This document shows, in pieces, positions 22,791-35,650 of a stretch of DNA of 64,000 nt. Below the pieces are notes generated by a model. It worked only from the letters and a program-made list of their open reading frames with translations. It searched no databases and had not been told where the DNA came from. The stretch is from contig NDFF03000070.1 of NCBI GenBank assembly GCA_002150815.3, forward strand, positions 1 to 64,000, read 5' to 3'. This DNA is from Grammothele lineata (Eukaryota > Basidiomycota > Agaricomycetes > Polyporales > Polyporaceae). Position numbers and translations under genes: made by a program. Each line of letters starts with the position of its first letter. Position 1 is the stretch's first letter.

Positions 22791-25700
22791 TCAGACGCGC
22801 TCGTACATACAAATGTATGCCTTAGCCTTGAGGACCTCCTCGAGCGTCGTCAACCGAACGTTGGTATCGCTGATGTACGCCCACCGCCGGGGAGCTTCCG
22901 CTTGTGGCGGCGAGGCGATCGCCTTTTCTGACTCTGACGGAGAGGTTCCCGGAGCGGGTGCAGAATCAGGGGATGAAGACGATGGCGAAGGGGTAGACGG
23001 GGGCAGCGCCGTGTAAGCGATGTAGTGCCCTCCAAGCTGCGGGCACGCAAAAACATCGTGAGTACATCGCCTGAGCGCAGACATAACGGACACCGACCAT
23101 ATTCCCAATGTGCACGACAACGGCATACAGCCTATACACACACTTCTCCCTCCTCTCCTCCCTCTCCTTCTCCTTCTCGGGCGAGAAATCCTCCCGCTTC
23201 GGCGCAAGGAACGGCGCGAGGTCCAAGAACTCCGGGAACGCCACGAACTCGTCCAGCTTCTTGAACCCGCCCGCGAGGGTGTAGCCCGAGTAGCCCGTGC
23301 GCGACGTCTGCTGGAAGCGCTTGAGGTGCACGACGAGCACCGGCGGCGGCGTGCTGATCAGGTAGCGCTTGTACATCCGCCGCGGCACGACCTGCTGCGC
23401 GCGCGGGACAGCCCGGTCTTGCACCCTCCGTCCACCTCCCGCTGACTTCTGGCCCGGTTGGGAGGACGATGTGGAGATTGCAGATGTTAGGGGAGGGGGA
23501 AGAGTGAGGTTCTCCGCAGACGAGCGCGGGGAGGGCGGGGCGGACCCGTCCGATACCGAAGTCGGGGCGGACGTGTCGCTCGCGCTGTCATCGTACTCGT
23601 CGTCCGAGCTCGACCCGCTCTCTTCTCCCCCGCCGCTTCTTTCTCCGTTGGCCCTGCCCTTCCGTCGACCACGCCGACGCGCTTTGGGAGTGAGGAGCGA
23701 GTCGTCCGAGAGCGACATACCAACGACGGCGCGCGTCGAGCTCCACGTCCGTGCCAGCGCGTCCTTGTCGAGGGGCGGTGGGGGCATCCGTTCTCGCTCC
23801 TGCTCCGTCATCTGGTTCTCAGACAAATCCAGCTCCACCTCCGTGGTGGATATCTGCGGGATCGGCAGCCCACCGAACGTGCCAGGACGCTGGGGGAACA
23901 TCGCGCTGTCCTGGCGGACGACTCCGCTTCGTGGAGGCGTGATGGGAGGGACGGTGGTGACGGTGGTCGGGGCAGACGAGACAGACGCGGTGTCGTTCGC
24001 TCTACTAGAACCCTCGGTCATCGCGGTGGAAACGACGGACGTCGACGCCGGCGACGCGCGCCCGCTGCTCAGCTCGGGAGACGACGACTCCGCGCCCTCA
24101 TTCAGACCCGGCGGGCGCGCCGGACGGGCGCTCGCCGAAGACTTGTCGCTGCTGTCGTCCTCGTCGTCCTCGTCCGAGCTGGAGCTGGAGGAGCTGCTCT
24201 CGCTCGGCTTGTACGTCCCGTTCGCGATCTTCCAGCACCGATGGCACCCGACCATATTCTCCCCATCGAGGATCTCCACGGCCGTGAACATCCTGAGACA
24301 CTCCTCGATGCCTGGCAAGTGCCCCAGCTTCGCCCACAGCGCCTGGGTCGCGCCCACCGCCGAGCTCGCGACCCCGCTCACGCCTCCTACCCCGCCCGCA
24401 CTAGCGCCAGAGCTGGAGCCGGAGCCCCCAGAGATGACCTGCTGTAGAAGGAGCAATGGGTTTCCCGTGACGGGGTGCACGTCCGCGAGGACGCGGCGGA
24501 GGTACGCCGCATCCTGTTCGGACAAACGCGCCTGCGCGGGTGGCTTTGTAAGAGTCTCGGTGCGGTAGTGGTGCTTGAACGGGTTCGCTGACGAGCGTCG
24601 CGAGCTGCTCCCCGACGGGCGCGCGAGCGGGGAGGACACGCGCGGGGAGGACGGCATCGGCACGGGGGACGTGGCACCGCCGCGCGCCGCATCGGAGAGC
24701 TCGCCTGCGTCGGAGCCGGGCTCGGGCGCGGACGCGCTGGGGGCGAGGGAGGAGGTACGCGGGGACCGGGGCTCGCCGCGCGAGACGACGCGCCACGCGT
24801 CCTTGGTCTCTGTCTTGCGCCCGCGCTCGGACGCGCGGCTGGAGGGACGCGAGTCCCTGTCCTTGTCTTTGTCCTTGTCCTTGCCGGACGACAGCTTCAT
24901 CGACACGCTGATCCTCCGCGCGATTTTGCCCCACGGGTCGTCCTTGTCCTTGTCCTTATCCTTGTCTTTGTCCTTCCCGCTCTTCTTATCCTCCGCCGTC
25001 AACGACTCCGCCTCCACCTTCGTCCAATCCTCACCCTTCCCCGCCCCTTCCTGACTCGCGCTCTCCTGGGATCGCTCTTCCTCGCCCTCCGTAATGATCG
25101 GCGTTCGCGCAGACGGCGATCCATCGCCCCCCATCTCCCCGAGGACGTCCCGCTCCTCGCCCTCCTCTCCTCCAGGATGGTCAAAACTCCTCCGACGCGG
25201 GTCAACATTCGCCGGCGGGTCCTCCTCATGCGGCGCCGCGTCCGTACTGCGCCTCGCCGGACTCGCGGGCACGCTCGACGCCCGCGGCACGCTCCTGAAG
25301 AACCCCCTCCCTCGCCCGCCCGCACTGGCGCTCCCGTTCCCACTGGCGCTCTCCTGCGCCGCGGCAGAGGACGTGGGCGGGCGTATGCGCAGCTTGCGCG
25401 CGATCTTGCGGAAGCGGTCGCGCTTGCGGCCCTTGACGTAGTCCTCGGGCTTGATGCTCAGGCTGAGGTCGTTGAAGTCCTCGTGCGTGATTGAGATCTT
25501 CTTGCAGCGCTCGCAGACGAGGATGCTGGCGAGCTGGCCCCCGAAGAGCATGTCCACGAACGATTCGAGCTTGTCGTCGCCGGTTGGAATGGCGGGCGGG
25601 GGCAGTGGGGCCTCGTGCTCGTGCTCGTGCTCGTGATCTGATGGGAGGGTGCCGTTCGGTACAAGCGAAGGGGAGGGGAGGGGAGAGGACGTCGTGACAG

Positions 25701-26936
25701 ATTCGGCGTCATGATGCTTTCGCCTGCGTTTAGGCTTGGGTGGTGGAGGTTGGCGTTTCTTGATGATCTAGCATGCAGTCAGCGCCGTGAATCTCAAAAC
25801 CTCAAGCAGAATGGTCGCCATCCTGTACAGTGGCAACCAACCACCACACTGCGTCCTCTCCTAGACCTATGTGCAATACCTCACGACGTGACCGTTCTAC
25901 ATCCGCGGAGCCAAGCACCAGCCTCAGGATATTCCTCGCCCCGAGGGCCGACGATACCCCCAGCATTATCGGACGCGGGCCGAAGCGCAGTTACAGTTCT
26001 CCCGCCCGTCTGCCGAGAACTCCGGCATCTCCATAACGCAGCTCGCACTCCCCACCGCACTCGCACACTCCCGGGATCGTCGCGGTCGATAGAGGGGCGA
26101 TTGGGGGTACTCACATCAAGTTCCTCCATCCGCATGGCGTCGAGCATGTGCCGCAGGAATTCGTGCGCATCTTGCTGCCGGAAGTCGAGGTACTGGTCGT
26201 ACTTGCGCCCGATGGTGGTCAGGATCTCCCTGTGGGGAGGTCAACGTGTCAGTGATCGAGAGCTACGCATCGGGAACATGGCCTCGGGAAACACGCCGGA
26301 TATAGCAGAGTGGGTATATGCGCCCACCGCTCGCGCATACAACCGGCGGCCGACCGCCCCGGAGGGTGGAGCCACGCATCGCATCGGGACTGGGTAATGC
26401 CACTCATCGGGGAGCGCACTCCGGAACTCTGACGAGCAGGGATCGCGCAAGACCGCGGAGGAAGGAGGACCTACTCACTTTGGGCTCATGCTCTCGCGCC
26501 GTCTCGCGTCCTGGATGTCCCACGCCCGGCGCATGACGGCGGTGAAGACGTCGCCGAGCGGCATGCCGTCGACGGCCTCGAGCTCTTCTGCGCCACCGAG
26601 GCCGTGGCCATTCGTGAGTTGGGGGGAGCGGCGGGCGAGGATCGAGGGCCCGCCGGCGGGTTGCATAGACGCGGGTACGGAGTGAAAGTAGACGAGCTCG
26701 TGGAGTGCGCGGGTCGCGATGAGCTGCCACACGGGGAGAAAGGGTAAGCCACACAGCGCACATGGGGAGAAAACTGGGGTAAGAGGACATACACCCTGGA
26801 GGGTCGAGTTCATGAAGCATGTGTTGCCGTGGTTGATGAGCCCCGGGGGCAGACTGGCATCCTTCTCCTCCTCCTCCCGACGCTTGCGCTCCCAATAGAG
26901 ATCCTGGGGCGTCTGCTTGTGCTTGCTCTTTATCAT
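22791..26936 (-). CDS. Ubiquitin carboxyl-terminal hydrolase (USP family)
   Basis: Five exons (26936-26793, 26723-26479, 26229-26115, 25767-23098, 23036-22791) close in frame to 1139 aa. It is a papain-like USP deubiquitinase (C19). The Cys box is PPGLINHGNTCFMNSTLQGL near residue 30. RQQDAHEFLRHML gives the QQD box. The zinc-ribbon pairs are VCERC and CHRC. The His box is MLGGHYIAYTA, followed by WAYISDTNVR with the third catalytic residue. Between the ribbon and the His box is a very long low-complexity insertion (about 250-850) rich in Ser, Pro and charged residues, including a KD-repeat run near 24,840-25,000. Such insertions are seen in USP16/Ubp-type fungal enzymes. It removes ubiquitin from proteins; the target cannot be told from sequence. 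The catalytic Cys, His and Asp are all present. Confidence 0.93.
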
Positions 26937-27759
26937 AGTGGTAGGTGGGTAGGCAATGTAAGTTGAATGGCCCGGGAAGGACAGAGGCGGGGCCGATTAA
27001 ATAAAGTAGAATGCGAGGCGCAGCGGCCGGCGCGGAGGCGCAGACAGTGCAAAGTGGGTGTATCTGGCAATGCAGCGCAGTGCGGGGTAGATGCGCAGAG
27101 GAGCTAATCGGGCGCCGGGTGTCGTTGTGCGCAGGTTGGCGTCGAGCTAGACGAGCGACGTTGTGGTAGATGCAGAGATGAGGTGGAGGAGGGTCGAGGG
27201 CGGGAGGAGTGCCGATTGCAGAGCACATCTCGCACATGCTCGCTTCCTCCCAGGCACTCGTCTCGCTTCTTCTTTTTCCCACCCTCCCCTTCCTCCCATC
27301 CTCCCACGCCCCGGGACTCCCCATGGTCAGGCGCGCGCTCGTGTATTATACGCCCACTGTCATTCACCGCCAATTTTGACAGCGTATGCTCATCCGCTAG
27401 CGGTCATTCGTGCGCGGCGCAGCGCAACGTAAAAGTCAAGCGTTCTTTCCGGTGTGCAAAGCCATAGCAACTACCTAGTGCCATCGTGCCTTCGGCCACG
27501 ATCCAAGCCCACGGTCCAGCGAGTCTTCTTTTGTCCATTGTGTTCATACAGCACTCAAAAACACGGCGTCAATTCATCCATTCATGAAAATAGCTGCGTT
27601 ACAATGGTCAAAGTAGTGTTGGATAGTGGTACTTCAACGGACAATTACAAACATCGACAAACATATGCGATCGAACTAAGAGAACTCGGAGGGCCTGCAC
27701 TCCCGACAACAGTAACATTACAACTCATCAGACATTCTTGCCGCTTGCTCGCGCCTTCC
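26937..27759. other. Intergenic promoter of the USP gene
   Basis: The 0.8-kb gap lies upstream of the minus-strand USP gene and downstream of the Argonaute stop. It includes CT-rich stretches (about 27,260-27,310). No gene is recognised. Confidence 0.5.
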
Positions 27760-30700
27760 TCAAGAGAAGTACATCACGCGCCTCATCCTGTCATTCAAAG
27801 GCCTAAAGCTCGCCTGGAATGCCTGCAGCTGCTGCGCTGCATCCTGCGAATCCAGGCGCGTCGCCGACTCCGAGAGGTCCTGAGAGCCCTCGGGGTCGAA
27901 GTGGTTCTTCGCGCGCGCGCAGACGATATCGGCGTCTACGCCGCGAGCGTTCGCAAAGCAACTTGTAAGCGTTCCGCAGCGACATGCAGCATGAGATGGT
28001 CTTGTACGCACAGTAGACAGGCGCGGGGATCGAGACCGAGCGCGTCGCGCGCGCAAAGACGTGGCACAGCGCAAACGAGAGCGCCTGTAGCCCGTCGGGC
28101 GTAAACTTGTTATCGTCATAGAGGATATTGTATCGCGCAGACCGCGAAGTGCCCTGGAGCGTGTATACCCAAAGTCAGCCAGAGATCGTGTCAGTCTTCG
28201 TCATCCCAATGATGAGGTAAATGGATACGTATCCGCCATGGCTCTGGAGGAAGAATTCGAACTCGGTGGGGTGGACGATGTCGACATCGACGACTGTTCC
28301 CGCGGGGCAGTTTTCGCTCTTGTCCGCGTCTCGATTGTTTTGCGGGAAGAAACGGACATGATGCCCCTTGCCTACCGCGATCATGGTGATCTTGGGTCGG
28401 ATACGAAGGCGCTCGCACGCTCCTAACGCAGGCAGAGGCCGAAGTAGTCAGTTTGGTAGATCGAGTTGCCTGTGTCCGAGATTCACGCACTCTTCAACTG
28501 ATCAAGTTCTATACCGAGAAGCATAAGGCGCAAACGTCAGATGGCCGTGAACGGAACTGATCATGGACGGAGAAGCGCACCAATATCCAAGACTTGCTGG
28601 AACTCCCCCTCGGACACTCCGTCACGGTAGAAGATAATCCTCTTCGGTGCGTCTCCTGCCTTCTTCTCGACATTGCTTCTATATGCCTGGTACATCTGGA
28701 GATGCTTGAAGGCCATTTCTTCGAGACCACTGATCATCTCTTGGCGTGATTGCTGAATGCGACAATCAGCGACATACTTCGCCGTGTCCGAGTCCACGCT
28801 TGTGACTAGCGCCGAGAAGGAGGGACGGCCGTCCGCACCAGGCGCGGGGTGAATAACATCTGCGCTGCAAGGAGTTCAATTGGATTGAACGTCCCGAGAG
28901 AATAAGAGTGAACTCACCCCATTACAACAGTAGGATTACGTGGGTCAGTCAGGGCAAGGACCGAACGGGGGTCGGGGATCGTGTTGATTCCGCCGAGCTT
29001 CACATTGATTTTGAGACATACATTCGCGAAATATTGTGGTCTCGCTCGCGAGCACTTGGTAGCCTTCAAACATTGGGTGGCCACCCCTTGCACGATATCG
29101 CCGAAGCTAGGTAGCGGCAAGTGTATCAGAAAGACAGTCGACTCGGAAGCACGAGGAACTAAGACAAACTGTTTGACCGCCGTGTAGATATCCACGGAAG
29201 ACTCCGGCAGGACGATCACAATAAGGTCGGGGCCGCCCGCGCCTTGATGTTTCGCCACGCATTGGCGTCCGAAGTCGCGCAGTTGCTTGGAACGTACAAA
29301 GCATCAATACCGCAGTATCGTAGCCAGAGCACGGTCTCTCGCCCACCTCTCCGATCCTGTTGGGCTGTTGATGGAATATCAACGGTTGGCGCTCCTCCAC
29401 TTGCATACCTATTCGAAAACCAATGCGCACGCTAGTATCCCGTTCTCACAGATCACAGATCACAGCGCTGCGAGAGACCCACCGACTGCATCGCACGCTG
29501 CGAGGAGGCCGCGGACCATATCTTGTGCTGTGTTCAGCGAGAACCGCTGGGGGCGCTCGAAGACGACGACCATCCAACGCTTGATGGTCACAGGTTGATA
29601 AAACTTCTTATCGATCCTGTGCGAACGACATGAAAAAGATTAGTAGAAGGGGAGCGGAACACAATCGCGCTTACATGTTCCATGCACCTTCACGAGGTTT
29701 CTGAGAGATCGTTCAGGTTTGATATGTTGACGCGTATGAGAGCGAAACTCACAACTGTCAATTGCCGGCTCCCCGCGCCATATTGCAGAGTAGGAGGGTC
29801 AAGGACGCGGGCGTCGACCTCGTTGGGGCGAGCGTTCGGGTCAACGCGCATTCCAAAACTCTGAGAATACCCGTGTCAAGACACGACGCAGCGATGATTC
29901 TAGAAGTAACCAAAGACTGACCCTAACGTATTCCGACTGCCCGTAGGACAGTACGCCGAGGCCTCTGTTGATGATGGCAAGGCGTTCTGACGGCTTCTTG
30001 GTAGCGAATGCGACTACGTCTGCGGTTCTCTCGGGCGGGATTTGCTTGCGCATAATCTGCCCCTCTGGGATCGTGCACAGCTCCATGGGAACGATTGCGC
30101 CCGACCCAATCTTCGGACTGTCAGGACGTAACCGCTATGATAGAACGGGAAAACACACCTCAAGACAAACGATACTCGGGTAGCGAATCCGATAGTTGTG
30201 CTCTTGCTGGAAATACTGAGAAATTGTAACAGTCGTCCCATCGCGTTTGGTGAAGCTGAGCTGGTCTGCACCCGCATTGGTGAGCTTCTTCACAACGCGC
30301 GGGGGCTTTTGATCACTCTGAGCTCCGCCAGGGATCTGATAGCGAACTCGAACACCTGAGAGAAACCTTTGCAACCGTAGCCGTTCGCGATCCGGAAAAC
30401 CGTGAGCAGGAGACAGGATCGTAGCGTTTCCACCCGAGCGGTTGAGAAAATCCAGTGCAACCTCGATGACATTTCCCGCTTTGTACATCGCCCCGGTTGA
30501 GATATCCAGGTTGATGAGCATGCGCCCGATGGTCGGACGGGGAGCCTGCCCCGCGGACGGACGAGGAGGCTTCCCCAAGGACGGGCGAACAGACTGGAAG
30601 TAGCCACGCCAGAGGACTATTCCACCGCCGATGTCACGTTGATCCTCCCTCGTGAAGAAAGATCGCACATTAAACGGATACTTGAGAAATGGCTCCGTGC

Positions 30701-31590
30701 GAACCACAACGTTCAAAGCCTGAACGGAAGTAACATACAGTCACCATAATAATTACGACGTATATGCGTTGAATACTTACGTTGATCGCTGTCAGCACCT
30801 CGTTACTATGCGACTGCGTGCCTTGGAGGAACCGCGAAAGCACCTCCGGATTAATGGTCGCAACATGCTTGAGCTTGACGCCATAATTCTTGGGTCTGCG
30901 TCCTCCCTGTTCGCCACCGCCAGTACCCGGAGAGACAGGATCGCGCAACGGGAAGCTGAACTGTCGCATGAGATTCGTCAGACTCTGGCCTAATCAATGC
31001 CGAGCGCACTCAGTACCAACCTCTTGTGCATTCCCAGGACCCAAGTTCAGTCTCTGAGGGGCGTACAAGTTCTTACGCCCGTCGTAAACTGCACGCGGCG
31101 TAAAAATCTCGGGCTCAATCTCCGTCTGCAAGCGTTGGACGATCATCATGTTGAGACGGATCGACAACGTCTCCGAGGGAGTAATGACTAGGTGATAATA
31201 GCGCGTCTCGTGAGCGAAATATGTCGTGTACAAGGCACGGTTGACTCTTACCAACTGGTCAAGTAAAACGATGAGTCAGAATGAGGTCACATGCCCTTCG
31301 ATGGGCAAGCGGACAGGAGGCCACGTACCATCATAGTGATGAATGCTGGCCTCCGGGATACCGACTTCGAAGTGATTCGTGAGGATCTTAATCTCTCGCC
31401 CGCCAGTACCGGGCTTATCAGGCCTCTTGACACCGACTGTCGTGACGTGAGCGCCAACGCCAGGAACACTAGCGGCGGTACGAGCGACGCTTGGAGTGCT
31501 CCCGCGTGAGCTGGGACCGGCGCCCCTGGATGAGCCACGGCCACGGCTGCGAGCAGAGGGGTTGGCACGAGGGTTGGCACGAGGAGGCAT
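27760..31590 (-). CDS. Argonaute protein
   Basis: I resolve 16 exons: 31590-31329, 31187-31021, 30960-30781, 30719-30157, 30117-29922, 29860-29753, 29700-29675, 29616-29483, 29408-29347, 29285-29170, 29106-28918, 28864-28581, 28508-28491, 28422-28229, 28153-28012 and 27935-27760. They close to 938 aa. An RG-rich leader is followed by the N domain ([19 protein letters not shown]), the linker with [10 protein letters not shown], the PAZ domain ([20 protein letters not shown]), MID and PIWI. The slicer tetrad looks complete as [25 protein letters not shown] and PVYYADIV. The product binds small RNAs in RNA interference, in cytoplasm or nucleus. The terminal residues RRVMYFS fit the buried carboxy-terminus typical of the family. 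Two exons are very short (26 and 18 nt). In exon 14-15 the usual GLQGTSR reads GYGTSR, so that junction may need adjustment. Confidence 0.95.
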
Positions 31591-32906
31591 TGTTGCAAGC
31601 TACAGAACTACGTCTATCGGAAGAGATGCGGCGTGAGGAGATCGGAGACTAGCAGTAGGTTCAGGTGAGTAGTACGTCTGGGGGCGGGGACGGGGGAAAG
31701 GAACGCGAGTTGGGACGTAGTATATACCATTGCGAGACGCAGCATGACCGCCCGGTGCTGCAGGAAGAAGGCTGAAGGAGACGGAAAGGAAGCAAACGCG
31801 TAGGTTTCGCGGGCAGCGAAGCACAAACTTTCGTTCGTCATGAAATATTGGGCGCTGTGGTAGTCCGAGTTCAACACTGTCTCAGACACGTGCGCCGCGT
31901 TCAATATTTTTCGGTCCCGAATTTGGCGCTTATGACGCGCAATCGATTCGATCACTGCCACCTTTGCCATAATAATCCCGGCGCGACTAATTTGCTACCC
32001 ACCATGGCTACTCTGATCTGGACCTATGTTCTCTTTCCCTGTTCTGTTGGCATCCAGGCGTCCAATAGCCTGTTCTCACGCAAGCCACTAACGAAGTCAC
32101 ATTGCCCTGTGCTGCGGCCCTTCCAGGTCGGCTACGGTATTACCGTAGTAATTGTCAGCGTCTACAACTATGCGATTGAGTACTCTACCGTAGCGAAACA
32201 TCAGCCCATGAGTCAATCCCTGTCGCAGACGGGAGGAAAGGCTCACTAGTGGAGACAGAAGACCTGGAAGCTCTGCGCCCGTGCGGAAATACTTACTAAC
32301 GACAGGTCGTCGCGAGCTCGCCGCGTCATCATCAGACTCGGAGCTTGCAAATACTGGGCGTGCTGCGCAACAGCTTCAAGATCTTCTTGTCAGGGCGTGT
32401 CAAGTCTCCGGACGATGGTCTCTGCTGTACCCATCGCATGGCGACGCACAAAGCCAAGAGCATCCGCTGACCTTCAGAGTCATGACGACCAGAGCTGTCG
32501 ATCGCGTCTTTGACCACAACCTAAGTCCACATTCCGTCCAATCAGGTTTCCTCCTCTCATGATCCCCACCATCCCCATAGAGCACAACGACATCGGTGTT
32601 CGAACCACAACGCACACGGCGTTCGTGCATCCATTCATAACAAGAGCTACGCTACGAGGGAGCTACATACAGTACGTAGTATAGCAAAAGCGAGCGAAGA
32701 ATTCAAGCTACACGCACTCCAGAGCACTTCCGAGAGTCGTCGAATATAAGTTATGTACACCGACGTCGAACATCCGCGATCGTCCCTGCCGGCACCGGCT
32801 CCGAGCTAACTAGTAACTAGCAACTACCAGTCTGCGAGTCCGTGAACGAGTCCGTGTGCTCGACCGTCTCTCCTATGCCAAGGGCTGAAGGTTCAGCGCT
32901 CAGCGT
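31591..32906. other. Intergenic, nothing recognised
   Basis: This 1.3-kb gap lies between the Argonaute start and the 3' end of the wall-protein gene. Only short unsupported frames are present; it should contain the Argonaute promoter. Confidence 0.5.
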
Positions 32907-34250
32907 TTAGTAGTGACGGCGGTTGAAGCGGCTGCGACGCGCAGACGCAGCGATGTCGGTCGCAGCGGCCGCGCTGCTCAGGAGCGTCGCAGACTCGGCG
33001 GCGGAGTCGGTCGCCGCAGCAGAGTCGGTCGCCGCCGCGGAGTCAGTCGCAGCCGCAGAGTCGGTCGCAGCCGCGCTGTCCGTCGCAGTTGCGGTCGCCG
33101 CGGCGCTGTCAGTCGCAGTGGCAGCAGCGGAGTCGGTCGCAGCGGCGGAGTCCGTGGCGAGCGAATCGGTGGCAGTCGCGGCGGCGCTGTCGGTAGCGAG
33201 GCTGTCGGTGGTCGTAGCAGTCGAGTTCGACGAGGAGTCGGTCGCCGTCGCGGCGGCGCTGTCGGTGGCGAGCGAGTCCGTCGCGGTGGCGGTCGAGTTG
33301 GCCGCGGAGTCGGTGGCCGTGGAGTCGGCGCCGTTCGCGGTGACCGTCACGGTGACCGTCACCGCGCCCTTGTTCCCGCCCTTCTTGCCCTTGTGCTTCT
33401 TACCGCTGGTCGACGTCGCGGTTGCGGTAGCAGACGCGTCGGTGGCCGTCGCCGCCGCCGAGTCGGTTGCGAGGCTGTCAGTCGCCGTTGCGGCGGAGGA
33501 GTCGGTGGCAAGGGAGTCGGTGGCCGTGGCGGCAGCGCTGTCCGTTGCGAGCGAGTCGGTCGCAGCCGCCGCGTTGTTGCCACCCTTCTTGCCCTTGTGC
33601 TTCTTGCTGCCTGTCGACGTCGCCGTCGCGGCGGAGGAGTCGGTGGCAAGGGAGTCGGTGGCGGTAGCGGCCGCGCTGTCGGTGGCCAGGGAGTCCGTCG
33701 CGGTCGCCGCCGCAGAGTCGGTGGCAAGACCATCGGTGGCAGTCGCCGCTGCGCTGTCCGACGCTGCCGCAGAGTCGGTGGCCGCAGAGCTCGCCTGCGC
33801 GGCAGCACCTGTGGCCGCCGAGGCGGAGCCGGAGGAGCCCGAGCCATCGACACCGCCAGTGACACCGGCGGCGGTCATGCGGGCGGCGGCGTCGGCCGCG
33901 CTGTCGCACGTGAGGCTCGTGCCCTGCTTGTTGACGAGAGGGAGGGCGAAGCACTGGGTGCCTCCAGAGCACTGGGTCACCTGGAACTTGCCGCCAGAGC
34001 ACTGCGCGAAGCCGCCTGAGACGCAGGCCGTGTCGCCATCTATCGAGAAACGCATCGTCAGCGGCTGTAAGGTGGTTGAGGGTTTGACGGGAAACGTACC
34101 AGTGCAGGACGAGTCCGCGGTGAGGGTCGCGAACTTGGCGTTCAGCTTCTGCGCGTCGAGCGCGTTTTGCTTCTGGAAGTCGGCAGGAGCGGCCTGCGCG
34201 AGCGCTGCGAAGGTGAGGAGCGCGAGGGCGGAGAACTTGGCGGACACCAT
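32907..34250 (-). CDS. Secreted Ala/Thr/Ser-repeat protein with CBM19-like Cys domain
   Basis: Two exons (34250-34100 and 34039-32907) close in frame to 427 aa. A signal peptide (MVSAKFSALALLTFAALAQA) leads into a small Cys domain (about 45-105; ACVSGGFAQCSGGKF, CSGGTQCFALPLVNKQGTSL) that resembles CBM19 chitin-binding modules of basidiomycete secreted proteins. The rest is a long array of SAAATATDSLATD-type units broken by two Lys-rich linkers (TGSKKHKGKKGG and SGKKHKGKKGG). Without the intron, the frame inserts about 20 foreign residues between SCT and DGDTACV, so the intron is well supported. The C-terminus is basic (ARRSRFNRRHY) with no GPI signal. It is probably an extracellular or wall-associated, O-glycosylated protein; chitin binding is inference. 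Confidence 0.8.
   Translation of the reverse strand: MVSAKFSALALLTFAALAQAAPADFQKQNALDAQKLNAKFATLTADSSCTGTFPVKPSTTLQPLTMRFSIDGDTACVSGGFAQCSGGKFQVTQCSGGTQCFALPLVNKQGTSLTCDSAADAAARMTAAGVTGGVDGSGSSGSASAATGAAAQASSAATDSAAASDSAAATATDGLATDSAAATATDSLATDSAAATATDSLATDSSAATATSTGSKKHKGKKGGNNAAAATDSLATDSAAATATDSLATDSSAATATDSLATDSAAATATDASATATATSTSGKKHKGKKGGNKGAVTVTVTVTANGADSTATDSAANSTATATDSLATDSAAATATDSSSNSTATTTDSLATDSAAATATDSLATDSAAATDSAAATATDSAAATATATDSAAATDSAAATDSAAATDSAAATDSAAESATLLSSAAAATDIAASARRSRFNRRHY
32960..33800 (-). repeat. Coding tandem repeat array
   Basis: Degenerate units encoding Ala-Thr-Asp-Ser-rich peptides (SAAATATDSLATD, shorter TDSAAA forms toward the C-terminus) fill the second exon of the wall protein. 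Two longer near-identical segments each contain the KKHKGKKGG linker, suggesting duplication of a block of several units. Arrays of this type change length readily by slippage or unequal exchange. Confidence 0.8.
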
Positions 34251-35650
34251 GGTGAGTCGGGTAGGGGGTTACGGGTGGGTGGTTCGATCAACGAAGGTCG
34301 GGTATGGACGACGGAAGGCTCGACGGGATGGAGGTATAGAAAGAGCGGCTAGCGTGGATAGCAGAAGAACGCACGAACGGCGGGTCGTAAAGTGGCACGG
34401 GGAGGAGGAGCACCGGGCTCAGGGAGGGTGGGCGTGAACAAGGAAAGTTGTTCTGGGGCATCCGTACTCTCGCATTAGGGGTGTATATATCCCTCCGGGG
34501 GACGCGCAGGGACTCCACGAGCGTGGACCGCTGGACATTCGGGGGTGGCCGGGCCAAGCGCACAAAGGGCGATCGGATGCGCACAGCAGGGCGAGGGCGA
34601 GGGCGAGGGGCCCAAAGGGCGTTGCGAGCTGTTGCGAGGCGTTACCAGCCCCGTTGTCGCGCACCGACATCTCTGTGGAGTAGGTGGCGCTGCGGACACG
34701 GAACCGCGCATGGCCTTGTTCGCGCGCACCACCCGCGCCCGGTCCGTTTCTATTTCCGGCCTGCACGCGCACGAGAACGCTCTTCGAATCCTTCAGATGA
34801 CTGCCTTGCTTGCTTGACCGCGGTTGAAATCCATTGCATCCACAAGGCGTCCGCCACGGTCTGCCACGTCTCTTCTGCGAATCCCCGCGGGCCCTTCTGA
34901 TCATATTTAACAGGCGCTTGAACTACCTGTAAGCGACGACGGGCACCCACCACAATGGAGCTACCCCAGATCCTCGAATCAGTAGCGAATAGCGATGATG
35001 CACCGGGTGTGGGCCTGACCAGACGATGTCGACGGGTGCCTCGGTTGCGGTCAGTGGCGACCCAGCCCGGATGATGTGTGAGAGCTCGGTCATACATATT
35101 GCGCGCGCCCAAGGCGATGCCGCGCCTCGAAGCCAACGATGTGCTCGTCAGTATATCCTGCGCTGGCGAGATTGAGTTGCTCAGCGACCGCGCGACAGGA
35201 AGGAAAATATAGAAATCAAGGCAGGGGGCGCAAGGGCGGGCATCATGATCTCTCGTGCGCTGTTCACACAGCACATGCCCTTCCAACACCGAACAAAAGG
35301 CGTTTGCAATGCTCCATACTCCGGAGGCGGAGGTCTTACTCCACTGGTTTTGTGTCATGCAGTGGTTATATTTAGGGCTCGTTTGGAGATTCGCGCCTAT
35401 ATGATGCCCGCCCATCTTAGCTCTCGACCAACGTTACACCTCGAAGGAACTCGAAGCCCGGTACAGATGTATGGCGTGCTTCATCAGTTGCAAAGACTTC
35501 TACCAGGCACCCGACGACCGGGGCTTGTCGACGATCGCCTAATTGATGCAGGAACGCCGTCGAGAAATTGGGGGTGAATGCGACTTGTCTTCTGTCCGTA
35601 CACAACACCGCCCTCTATGACTACCACCCTAAACCATCCAGCCTCAACAT
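34251..35650. other. Intergenic, nothing firmly recognised
   Basis: The gap contains the wall-protein promoter (about 34,250-34,600). A 221-codon open frame on the minus strand (35415-34750) has no recognisable motif, odd composition and no intron, so I do not call it a gene. Confidence 0.45.
34481..34490 (-). promoter_or_regulatory. TATA box of the wall-protein gene
   Basis: On the minus strand the sequence reads ATATATACAC about 230 bp upstream of the wall-protein ATG. Strong TATA boxes are typical of highly expressed fungal secreted-protein genes. Motif and position are the only support. Confidence 0.4.

Noticed and set aside
23369..24568. Plus-strand open frame of about 400 codons
   Set aside because: Antisense to the large USP exon; low-complexity composition explained by the Ser-rich insertion on the other strand.
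32913..34437. Long plus-strand open frames of about 370 and 500 codons
   Set aside because: They lie antisense to the wall-protein gene, consist of translated repeat DNA (Val/Ala/Glu or Arg/Gly runs) and lack introns or motifs; the minus-strand protein has a signal peptide and Cys domain.
34750..35415. 221-codon minus-strand frame starting with ATG
   Set aside because: No recognisable motif, uneven composition and no intron in a genome where genes this size usually have several; kept as unassigned.
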